From an uncultured Beijerinckiaceae bacterium (lineage in GTDB: Bacteria > Pseudomonadota > Alphaproteobacteria > Rhizobiales > Beijerinckiaceae): 7,147 nucleotides of DNA. This document shows, piece by piece, positions 1 to 5,369 of the stretch. The translations under genes were made by a program, and so were the position numbers. The notes beneath the pieces were generated by a model. That model saw nothing but the letters and a program-made list of their open reading frames with translations. It was not told where the DNA came from and searched no databases. The stretch's first letter is position 1. Every line of letters starts with the position of its first letter. Location: the NCBI GenBank assembly GCA_937873345.1, contig CALMRL010000344.1, positions 1,653-8,799 on the forward strand, in the 5' to 3' direction.

Positions 1-299
1 CGGTTCGCCGCGTCGGTGAGCAGGAAGCGTGCCGGCAGCGGCCGCGCCTCGTCGAGCAGGAGGCGGGCGCCGCCGCGCGAGCGGTCGCGGATGCGGCAGT
101 GCCCCAGCGGACGGCCCCGCTCGGCGATTTGGCCCTCCTGAAGCCGAGCACGGATGCGCCCGTCGACACGGCGCTCGCCGACGGGCGCGGCCGCTACCAA
201 CATCACCGTGTAGGTGAACTCCGACGACACGCCCTGCCCCGGCGCAACGCGACGCCCCTGCACCTCCGCGCGCACGGGAGGGGCAACCATGGGCGCCAT
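1..299 (-). CDS. PilZ-domain protein, partial (C-terminus beyond left edge)
   Basis: The reading frame opens at ATG 299-297 and stays open for 99 codons to the window edge, so the C-terminus is missing. After about 40 residues of unassigned N-terminus, residues 44-48 read RVDGR, fitting the RxxxR motif of PilZ domains. Residues 72-77 read DRSRGG, fitting the second motif (D/N)xSxxG, followed by ARLLL and a P-x-RF-x-L stretch (89-94) typical of alphaproteobacterial PilZ beta-barrels. In the PilZ family these two motifs bind cyclic di-GMP, so I infer a cytoplasmic c-di-GMP receptor. The start overlaps the stop of the upstream gene by 1 nt (TGATG), implying translational coupling with the flhB operon. 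An alternative ATG lies three codons in, at 290, and neither start has a clear Shine-Dalgarno. A YcgR-like motor brake is possible, but no YcgR N-terminal domain is visible, so the target is unknown. Confidence 0.78.
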   Translation of the reverse strand, partial: MAPMVAPPVRAEVQGRRVAPGQGVSSEFTYTVMLVAAAPVGERRVDGRIRARLQEGQIAERGRPLGHCRIRDRSRGGARLLLDEARPLPARFLLTDAAN

Positions 300-736
300 C
301 AGGACCGGGCCGGGCAGCCCGCGAGGCGCGCCCCGGCGAGCGCGGCGGCGAGCAACTCGGTCCCGGCCGCATCGTCGCAGGGCGGCGCGTCGAAGAAGGT
401 CGTCTGCAGCTCGATGCGGTCATCGTCGCGGCCGAGGTGCAGGGTGAAGAAGGCGGCGACGCCGGCGTGGGCGAACTCCAGGTCGAGCGCGAGCGTCGGC
501 GCCTGCACCCAATCGACGGCGAAATCGGCGCGGCAGGCGAAGCTCAGGCAGCCCTCCGCGAAGTGCAGCTCGCTCGCCGTCTGCACTAGGTCGGCGATCT
601 CGGCCCAGCGCGACCGGCGGACGTAGCCGATGAGGTCGTCGGGATCGAGCAAGCGCAGCTCGGCCGCCGTGCCGGCCATGGCCTCGGCGAGGATGGCGGC
701 GCGGAGGGCGGTCTGATCCAGGACGGCATTGGGCAT
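299..736 (-). CDS. Uncharacterised 145-residue protein downstream of flhB
   Basis: I do not recognise a named family. The protein is acidic, with no signal peptide or membrane segment, so it is probably cytoplasmic. Residues 8-57 look helical, with a central DPDDLIGYVRRSRW patch. Residues 58-118 alternate hydrophobic and polar residues as in a beta-sheet (LSFACRADFAVDW, LALDLEFAHAG, FFTLHLG, IELQTTFFD). Residues 124-139 form an Ala/Leu-rich helix. Four cysteines (63, 68, 120, 141) form no metal-binding pattern. The ATG at 736 follows the flhB stop by one base, and its own stop overlaps the PilZ start by one base, so it sits in the middle of a coupled trio. Codon choice resembles its neighbours and the frame is clean, which supports a real gene. 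A role in flagellar export, switching or the c-di-GMP response is inferred from position only. Confidence 0.8.
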   Translation of the reverse strand: MPNAVLDQTALRAAILAEAMAGTAAELRLLDPDDLIGYVRRSRWAEIADLVQTASELHFAEGCLSFACRADFAVDWVQAPTLALDLEFAHAGVAAFFTLHLGRDDDRIELQTTFFDAPPCDDAAGTELLAAALAGARLAGCPARS

Positions 737-737
737 G

Positions 738-1820
738 TCAGGCTTTCACGAGGGTGCTTGCCGCGCGCGTGTTCCGCGCCTGGATGAAGTGGATGAGCTG
801 CGCGACGGCCTTGTAGAACTCGGCCGGGATCAGCTGCGAAACCTCGACATGGTCGTACATCGACCTTGCCAGGGCCTTGTCCTCGAAGACAGGGACGTCG
901 TGGGCTTCCGCGACAGCGCGGATCTTCAGGGCGACGAGGTCCTGCCCCTTGGCGAGCACCACCGGCGCGCCCCCCTCCTCGCGGACGTAGCGCAGGGCGA
1001 TGGCGTAGTGCGTGGGGTTGGCGATGACCAGCGTCGCCCTGGGCACCGCCGCCATCATCCGGCGGCGCGAGCGCTCCATGGCGAGCGAGCGGCGCTTCGC
1101 CTTGACGAAGGGATCGCCCTCGGCCTGCTTCATCTCGTCCTTGACCTCCTGGCGCGTCATCCGCAGGTCGCGGCGCCAGCGCAGCCTCGCCCAGACGAGG
1201 TCGGCGCCGGCGAGCAGGGCGTAGGCCACGAGCGAACCGGCGAGGAGGCGCGTCACGACCGACAGGATGAAGGAGCCGAGAGCCGCCGGCTCGACGTAGA
1301 GCCGGTCGAGCAGCGCCTCACCCTGGCCGCGCAGCATCAGGGCGACCAGGCCAGAGACGATCGCGAACTTGGCGAGGTTTTTGGCAAATTCGATCCAGCC
1401 GTCGCGCCCGAGGAGGCGCTTGAGGCCGGCCGCCGGCGACAGCTTCGAGGGCTTAGGGCGGATGCGCTCCAGCACGAGGCGCGGCAGGCCCTGCGCCAGG
1501 CCTGCGACGAGGCCGGCGACGGTCAGGAGGAGCAGGATCGGCAGCAGGAACATCGCGCCGGCCCATCCCGCCAGCCGCAGCACGGCGGAGGCGTCGGCCA
1601 GCGTCGCCAGGGGGTCGCGGGCGGGGTTGGCGAACATCAGCGCCATCGAGCCGGCGAGCGACCGCGCGCCCCCGGTCAGGGTGTAGGAGCAGATCAGCAG
1701 CATCGCCGCCATCGACAGGAACACGGACGCCTCGCGCGAGAAAGGGGTGTTGCCCTCCTCCAGCGCATCGCGCAGCTTCTTCTCCGAGCCTTCCTCGGTC
1801 TTGTCCTCGGTGTCAGCCAT
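738..1820 (-). CDS. flhB: Flagellar biosynthesis protein FlhB
   Basis: FlhB is the inner-membrane export-gate component that switches the flagellar type III apparatus from rod/hook to filament substrates by self-cleavage. The 360 residues are a normal length. The charged N-terminus (MADTEDKTEEGSEKKLRDA, then EEGNTPFSRE) is the family signature. Hydrophobic segments lie at about 31-50, 86-110, 148-166 and 183-205, giving the expected four membrane spans. A charged linker follows (MTRQEVKDEMKQAEGDP, 221-237). The autocleavage motif NPTH is at 268-271, with the downstream VLAKGQDLVALKIR, VPVFEDKALARSMY and IPAEFYKAVAQLI blocks conserved. All catalytic features look intact. The ATG at 1820 overlaps the fliG stop by 1 nt (TGATG) and only a weak Shine-Dalgarno is visible, so translation is probably coupled to fliG. 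The stop lies 1 nt before the next gene. Confidence 0.97.
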   Translation of the reverse strand: MADTEDKTEEGSEKKLRDALEEGNTPFSREASVFLSMAAMLLICSYTLTGGARSLAGSMALMFANPARDPLATLADASAVLRLAGWAGAMFLLPILLLLTVAGLVAGLAQGLPRLVLERIRPKPSKLSPAAGLKRLLGRDGWIEFAKNLAKFAIVSGLVALMLRGQGEALLDRLYVEPAALGSFILSVVTRLLAGSLVAYALLAGADLVWARLRWRRDLRMTRQEVKDEMKQAEGDPFVKAKRRSLAMERSRRRMMAAVPRATLVIANPTHYAIALRYVREEGGAPVVLAKGQDLVALKIRAVAEAHDVPVFEDKALARSMYDHVEVSQLIPAEFYKAVAQLIHFIQARNTRAASTLVKA

Positions 1821-2824
1821 CAGTCGCCGCCGCGCAGTTCGACCTCGCCGCGTCCCGCCATGTCGAGCAGGGTGTCGACGATGGTGCGCCGCGCCGCCGC
1901 GACCTCCTTGGCCGGCGGCGTGCCGGCGCCGGCAAGCTCGTTCTCAACGAGGCGGCGGGCGCGGGCGGTGAGCGCCGACAGGATATTGGCGCGGAACTCC
2001 TCGCTCGCCGTCGAAAGCGCCATCACGATGCGGTCGCTCGCCACCTTCTCGAACAATGCCTGGCGGGTCGCGGGCGGCAGGGTGACGAGGTCGTCGAAGG
2101 AGAAGAGCTTGGCCTTGAGGGCCTCGGCCTCGCCGGGGCGATCGGCCTCCAGCGCCCGCATCAGGTCGTCGGCCTGCTCGGGCGCCATCTTGTTGATGAT
2201 GTCGGCCATCCGCGCCGTGCCGGCGCTGGCGGGGGCCGGCGGGTTGACGATCAGGTCCTGCTTCAGGCGCACCTCGATGACGCGCAGCGCCGCGTCGGCG
2301 ACGGGCCCGAGCGCGAGAAGCCGCCGCGTCACCGCGTTGCGCTCCTCGCGGGGCAACAGCTCGAGCAGCGCCGCGGCCTTGCCCGTCGACAGCTTCGACA
2401 GGGCGAGCGTCATCACCTGCGGGTGCTGGCGCCCGAGATAAGCGGCGAGCGTCTCGTTGGGCAGCTCGGCGACCTTGTCCCAGGTGGTGGCGTTCGAGGC
2501 GCCGAGCACGTCGGACATGATGTCGGCGACCTGTTCGGGCGGCAGCGCGCCGCTGATCAGGCCCTCGGCCTCGCCGATGGTGCCGCGCAGCTCCAAAGCC
2601 TTGGAGAAGTCGCCGGCGAACTCCTCGACCAGTTCCTCCAGCATCGGCAGCGGCACCGAGCCCAACTCGGCGGCCGAGCGGGTGATGTCCTTCAGCTCGT
2701 CGGGCTCGAAGTGGCCGAGCAGGCGGCTGGCCAGCGGCTTGCCCATCATCAGGAGCAGCGCCGCCACCTTTTCCGGCCCGTTCAGCGAGCGGTAGGCCCG
2801 CTCGAAGGTCGCATCCATGGTCAT
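1820..2824 (-). CDS. fliG: Flagellar motor switch protein FliG
   Basis: FliG is the C-ring rotor protein that contacts FliF, FliM and the MotA stator. The 334 residues are a normal length. The N-terminal domain begins LNGPEKVAALLLMMGKP (14-30). The middle domain carries RQHPQ (132-136), the counterpart of the EHPQ motif that docks FliM, with Gln replacing Glu. The C-terminal domain has the FSFDDLV block (241-247) followed by the torque helix. A gapless alignment made by eye against the E. coli torque helix, recalled from memory, keeps Arg281 (here R288). It puts Ser at Lys264, Asn and Glu at Asp288/Asp289, and Pro at Arg297. Two starts are possible, ATG 2824 or ATG 2818 (M3). The frame upstream closes at a TGA at 2867-2869 with no ATG or GTG between, so nothing longer is possible. 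An 84-nt gap separates it from fliN, and its stop overlaps the flhB start. Confidence 0.97.
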   Translation of the reverse strand: MTMDATFERAYRSLNGPEKVAALLLMMGKPLASRLLGHFEPDELKDITRSAAELGSVPLPMLEELVEEFAGDFSKALELRGTIGEAEGLISGALPPEQVADIMSDVLGASNATTWDKVAELPNETLAAYLGRQHPQVMTLALSKLSTGKAAALLELLPREERNAVTRRLLALGPVADAALRVIEVRLKQDLIVNPPAPASAGTARMADIINKMAPEQADDLMRALEADRPGEAEALKAKLFSFDDLVTLPPATRQALFEKVASDRIVMALSTASEEFRANILSALTARARRLVENELAGAGTPPAKEVAAARRTIVDTLLDMAGRGEVELRGGD

Positions 2825-2908
2825 CGGGCGGCTCGCCAGTCGCTGCGGTTCAGGCGCGTTCGCGCGTCAGGGTTCGTGCATCGGGTTCGGCCAATCGGGC
2901 TCCGCGGG
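2825..2908 (-). other. 84-nt fliN-fliG spacer
   Basis: This is the only sizeable gap inside the minus-strand operon. It has no open frame of note and no T-rich tract. A very short dyad, CGCG-TTCG-CGCG (2855-2866), could form a 4-bp stem with a tetraloop in the transcript, which is too weak to call a terminator. It most likely holds the fliG translation-initiation region; GGCGAGC, shortly before the ATG, is at best a weak Shine-Dalgarno. An internal promoter is possible but I see no recognisable boxes. Confidence 0.4.
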
Positions 2909-3262
2909 TCAGCCGCCGACCTCGCCGGGGTGGCCGACGATCTCGATCAGCTTGACGCCGATGCGCGAGGGGTCGTCGTCCAGCGCGATCAGCTCGCCGC
3001 GCGCGATCACCCGACCGTTGACCACCACGTCGACGGGGTCCGAGACGCGGTGGTCGAGCGGCACCACGGCGCCGCGCTCCAGCGCCATCAGCTCGGCCAC
3101 CGGCATGGTGGCGGCGCCGAGGAACACCCTGACCTCGACGGGGATGCGCATGATCGAGCGCATGTGCGGCGAGGATTGCTGCGGCGAGGATTGCTGGGAG
3201 GCCGCCGCCGCGCCGACGGGGGGAGGCAGGACGTCCGGAGCCGTTGCAGCCTGTGCGGTCAT
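2909..3262 (-). CDS. fliN: Flagellar motor switch protein FliN
   Basis: FliN forms the lower part of the C-ring with FliM and helps localise the FliH-FliI export ATPase. I place the start at ATG 3262, giving 117 residues, because it lies 4 nt after the fliM stop. The open frame continues upstream to 3562, but that extra stretch is Arg/Ser-rich shadow sequence inside fliM. Residues 1-38 are a low-complexity Ala/Pro/Gln/Ser linker containing QQSSP twice in tandem. Residues 40-109 form a complete SpoA domain: IPVEVRVFLG, then MPVAELMALERGAVVPLD, VVVNGRVIARGEL and IGVKLIEIVG, a near-canonical FliN core. No essential part is missing. It acts in the cytoplasmic C-ring with the fliM and fliG products encoded on either side. 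Confidence 0.95.
   Translation of the reverse strand: MTAQAATAPDVLPPPVGAAAASQQSSPQQSSPHMRSIMRIPVEVRVFLGAATMPVAELMALERGAVVPLDHRVSDPVDVVVNGRVIARGELIALDDDPSRIGVKLIEIVGHPGEVGG
3166..3196. repeat. 15-bp tandem duplication within fliN
   Basis: The 15-base unit GCGGCGAGGATTGCT (plus strand) occurs twice, exactly, at 3166-3180 and 3181-3195. The next base also matches. The unit is in frame, so it duplicates five residues (QQSSP) in the FliN N-terminal linker. The two copies are identical at every base, including third positions, which suggests a recent slippage event. Confidence 0.95.
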
Positions 3263-3266
3263 GATC

Positions 3267-4217
3267 TCAAGCGTCCGCCTTGACGGGGATGGGACGGCTG
3301 CGCGGGCGCAGGCCGGTGAACGTGGAAGCCGTGGCCGGCGACGGCGCAACCGTCTCGCCGACGCGCACGCAGAAGCTTTCGCCGTCGAGGCCGAGCTCGC
3401 CGAGGTAGTGGGCGCGGCCGTCGCAGACCAGGCTGGCGCGGTTGCGCGCCATCGGCGCCAGTTCGACGACGTCGCCGACGGCGAGCCTGCTGATGGCGCC
3501 GAGCGACAGCTTCTTCGCCTCCAGGAAGGCCTCGACCCGGATCGGGGCGCGGCCCAATTCACGCTGCAGTCCTTCGCGCCATTCGGGATCGGCGAGCTTC
3601 GCCGGCTCGTGCGCCTCGACCTGGGGGAAGGCGTCGAGCGCCGCCGGCGGCAGCACCAGCAGCGCCGTGCCGCGCCGGCCGAAGATCGCCAGCGTCAGGG
3701 TGATGACGCCGACCAGGCCGACGCGCGGGCCGCAGACATCGACCGGCAGAGAGCCCTCCTGGCGCTGCGCCTTGGCTGTGCCGAAGCCATTCCCCGCCCA
3801 CTCCTTCTCGATGCCGGCGGCGATAAGGGTGGCAAGAATCTGGGTGAACTGGGCGTCGATCGAGGTGACGGGGCGTGCCGCCTGCGGCGGCGGCTCGCTG
3901 CCGTCGCCTCCGGTCAGAAGCTCGACCAGCGTGTGCACCAGCACCGGATCGAGGGTGACGAGGAGGGTGCAAGACAGCCCCGAGCACGGGATCGTCGTCG
4001 CCACCGTCTCGGGGCGGTGCGCCGTGACCACGTCGGCGATCTGCATCGCCGCCATGCCGGAGACCATCCCCGCGATAGCGGTGCTCTCGCCGGCCATCGC
4101 CTGCAGGCTCTTCACCAGGAAGGCCATCAGGCGGTCGACGCCGTCGCGCAGTCCCGGCGCCCCGGTGATGGGGGCGGCCTTGGGCGCGCGGGGTGCGGCG
4201 GCTGCGAAGGGAAACAC
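3267..4217 (-). CDS. fliM: Flagellar motor switch protein FliM
   Basis: FliM links FliG to FliN in the C-ring and in most bacteria binds phosphorylated CheY through an N-terminal EIDALL-type peptide. The middle domain is recognisable from LLVTLDPVLVHTLVELLTGG (85-104) with GGDG at 103-106, an IDAQFTQILATLIAAGIEKEW helix region (120-140), and VGLVGVITLTLAIFG followed by ALLVLPPAALDAF. The C-terminal SpoA domain spans about 222-287 (APIRVEAFLEAKKLSLGAIS, LAVGDVVEL). A Pro/Arg-rich tail ends the protein. The N-terminus (MFPFAAAAPRAPKAAP) has no EIDALL-like sequence. The start is GTG 4217, one base after the motA stop. The frame upstream closes at 4233-4235 with no other start codon, so a longer protein cannot be recovered. 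At 316 residues it is slightly short for the family. Overall divergence is strong, as I recall for rhizobial FliM. Confidence 0.93.
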   Translation of the reverse strand: MFPFAAAAPRAPKAAPITGAPGLRDGVDRLMAFLVKSLQAMAGESTAIAGMVSGMAAMQIADVVTAHRPETVATTIPCSGLSCTLLVTLDPVLVHTLVELLTGGDGSEPPPQAARPVTSIDAQFTQILATLIAAGIEKEWAGNGFGTAKAQRQEGSLPVDVCGPRVGLVGVITLTLAIFGRRGTALLVLPPAALDAFPQVEAHEPAKLADPEWREGLQRELGRAPIRVEAFLEAKKLSLGAISRLAVGDVVELAPMARNRASLVCDGRAHYLGELGLDGESFCVRVGETVAPSPATASTFTGLRPRSRPIPVKADA

Positions 4218-4218
4218 G

Positions 4219-5103
4219 TCAGGCCGCCTTCTTCATCGGCTCGGCATCCTTGCCGCCGCCCATCGTCTCGCCCTCGACCTCGTCGATCGAGGGGCGGTCG
4301 TAGGCGGAGATGGTCTTGCGGCCGTGCTCGAGGGCGATGAGCGGCATCGCGCCGTTCATGAAGGCGAGCAGGGTCTGCTTGATGATGACGTAGAGACGGC
4401 AGCGCTTCTCGCGCGTCACCTTGATCTTGGAGGCGAGCGGGCCGGCGACGCCGTAGGACATGAAGATGCCGGCGAACGTGCCGACCAGTGCGGCGCCGAT
4501 CAACTCGCCGAGGATCTCCGGCGACTGGTCGAGAGCGCCCATCGCCTTGATGATGCCGAGCACGGCGGCGACGATGCCGAGCGCCGGCAGGCCGTCCGAC
4601 ACCGCCTGGATCGCCTGGTAGGGCTTGAGCTTGTCGCGCTTGAGGGTCTCGATCTCCTCGTCCATCAGCGCCTCGATCTCGTGGGTGCGGGCGTTGCCGA
4701 TCATGATGAGGCGGACGTAGTCGCAGATGAAGGCGGTCATCTCCTTGTTGCCAAGGACCAGCGGGAAGCGCTTGAAGATCTCGGACTCGGCGGGGTTGTC
4801 GATCTGCTCCTCGAGCGCGTTGCGGCCGTTGCCGCGCAGCTCGCGCATCAGCGTGTAGAGCAGGCCGAGAACGTCGAGGTAGTCGCGCGCCTTCGGCCCT
4901 TTGCCCTTGATCGCCTCGAGGATGGCGCGGCCGGTGTCCTTGATGGTGGCGAGCGGGTTGGCGACGATGAAGGTGCCGAGCCCCGAGCCACCGATGATGA
5001 TGAACTCGTAGGGCTGCCACAGCACGAACATGTGGCCGCCGGCGGCGGTGAAGCCGCCGAGCATGCAGCCGAGCGCGACCACCATCCCGATTGCGAAGCT
5101 CAA
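4219..5103 (-). CDS. motA: Flagellar motor stator protein MotA
   Basis: MotA forms the proton-driven stator with MotB in the inner membrane and pushes on FliG. The 294 residues are almost exactly the usual length. Hydrophobic segments lie at about 2-20, 32-50, 172-190 and 202-224, with a large cytoplasmic loop between the second and third. Residues matching E. coli numbering are present: Arg90 and Glu98 in the loop, Pro173 in DGLPALGIVAAVLG, and Pro222 in GPLASK. The start is TTG 5103, supported by a strong Shine-Dalgarno GGAGGGG seven bases upstream; the nearest ATG is codon 7 (5085), which would clip the first membrane segment. motB is not in this window; rhizobia keep it elsewhere with motC, from memory. 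This is the first gene of the minus-strand operon, and fliM follows one base after its stop. Confidence 0.97.
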   Translation of the reverse strand: MSFAIGMVVALGCMLGGFTAAGGHMFVLWQPYEFIIIGGSGLGTFIVANPLATIKDTGRAILEAIKGKGPKARDYLDVLGLLYTLMRELRGNGRNALEEQIDNPAESEIFKRFPLVLGNKEMTAFICDYVRLIMIGNARTHEIEALMDEEIETLKRDKLKPYQAIQAVSDGLPALGIVAAVLGIIKAMGALDQSPEILGELIGAALVGTFAGIFMSYGVAGPLASKIKVTREKRCRLYVIIKQTLLAFMNGAMPLIALEHGRKTISAYDRPSIDEVEGETMGGGKDAEPMKKAA

Positions 5104-5110
5104 GGCCGAT

Positions 5111-5117
5111 CCCCTCC
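5111..5117 (-). promoter_or_regulatory. Shine-Dalgarno of motA
   Basis: The minus strand reads GGAGGGG, then seven bases (ATCGGCC), then TTG. This is near-ideal complementarity and spacing, and it decides in favour of the TTG start over the ATG six codons downstream. Confidence 0.8.
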
Positions 5118-5141
5118 GGTTCGAGGGTCACAGCACCAGCG

Positions 5142-5159
5142 CAGCCTTGCACGAGGCTG
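5142..5159. promoter_or_regulatory. Perfect 6-bp dyad upstream of motA (possible operator or leader hairpin)
   Basis: CAGCCT (5142-5147) and its reverse complement AGGCTG (5154-5159) flank a six-base spacer, about 39 bases before the motA start. It could be a protein-binding dyad or a hairpin in the motA leader. The same arms recur on the other side of the intergenic region. In DNA this rich in G and C, 6-bp dyads are not rare, so the function is speculative. Confidence 0.3.
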
Positions 5160-5190
5160 TCGGGGCATGGCTCGGAGCCGCTGCGACCTT

Positions 5191-5296
5191 CGTCATTGCG
5201 CGCCGCAGGCGAAGCGACCGGGGAGCCGCGGGACGATCTCCGGCGACAGCGCGCCTTTCCGCCCCTGGGTTGCTTCGCCTGCGGCTCGCAATGACG
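5191..5296. repeat. Long imperfect palindromic element, probable dispersed repeat
   Basis: The left arm (5191-5219) and right arm (5268-5296) are inverted copies matching at 27 of 29 positions, separated by 48 bases. Each outer end reads CGTCATTGCG inward, followed by a GCCGCAGGCGAAGC core. From memory, elements with CGTCATTGCGAG ends and a GAAGC-AACCC core are scattered in intergenic DNA of many Alphaproteobacteria, including Bradyrhizobium and Methylobacterium-like genomes. The peptide frames through it (for example HCEPQAKQP and ASRRRSNP) are the sort of spurious translations those repeats produce. The transcript of either strand could fold into a long stem. It is probably a mobilised non-coding palindrome rather than a site specific to flagellar control. 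Confidence 0.75.
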
Positions 5297-5310
5297 TCGG
5301 CCCCCGGCGC

Positions 5311-5341
5311 CAGCCTCGGGCAAGCCGGCACCGGCAGGCTG
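5311..5341 (+). promoter_or_regulatory. Two-part hairpin in the DUF1217 leader
   Basis: CAGCCT (5311-5316) pairs with AGGCTG (5336-5341). Inside it, GCCGG (5324-5328) pairs with CCGGC (5331-5335), leaving CGGGCAA as a bulge. If transcription begins upstream, the leader could fold here, 13 bases before the ribosome-binding site. There is no T tract, so it is not a standard terminator. Confidence 0.35.
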
Positions 5342-5354
5342 CAAGCGGACCACC

Positions 5355-5359
5355 GGAGA
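5355..5359 (+). promoter_or_regulatory. Shine-Dalgarno of the DUF1217 gene
   Basis: GGAGA lies ten bases before GTG 5370, an acceptable spacing that supports the GTG start. Confidence 0.6.
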
Positions 5360-5369
5360 CGCCGGCCCC

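Larger units (their letters stand above)
5104..5369. promoter_or_regulatory. Divergent intergenic region between motA and DUF1217 operons
   Basis: These 266 bases separate two divergent flagellar operons, so both promoters should lie here. No convincing sigma70 -35/-10 pair, and no GG-N10-GC sigma54 signature, could be picked out by eye. The region holds a long imperfect inverted repeat (5191-5296), two smaller dyads with identical arms near each end (5142-5159 and 5311-5341), and a Shine-Dalgarno for each flanking gene. Short open frames crossing it encode Arg/Ser-rich peptides made by the repeat and are not credible genes. Confidence 0.7.

Noticed and set aside
729..2441. 570-codon plus-strand open frame
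   Set aside because: It lies antisense to flhB and fliG, is Arg/His/Gln-rich with no domain, and is a typical shadow frame in very GC-rich DNA.
2855..2866. Hairpin in the fliN-fliG gap as a terminator
   Set aside because: The stem is only 4 bp with no T tract, and the genes on either side belong to the same functional operon.
2909..3562. FliN starting at 3562 (217 residues)
   Set aside because: The extra 100 residues overlap fliM and are Arg/Ser-rich with no similarity to FliN. The ATG at 3262, four bases after the fliM stop, gives a normal 117-residue FliN.
5128..5331. Small open frames on both strands within the intergenic region
   Set aside because: Their content is generated by the inverted repeat arms (SRRRSNP, ASPAARND type peptides) and there is no supporting ribosome-binding site or family match.
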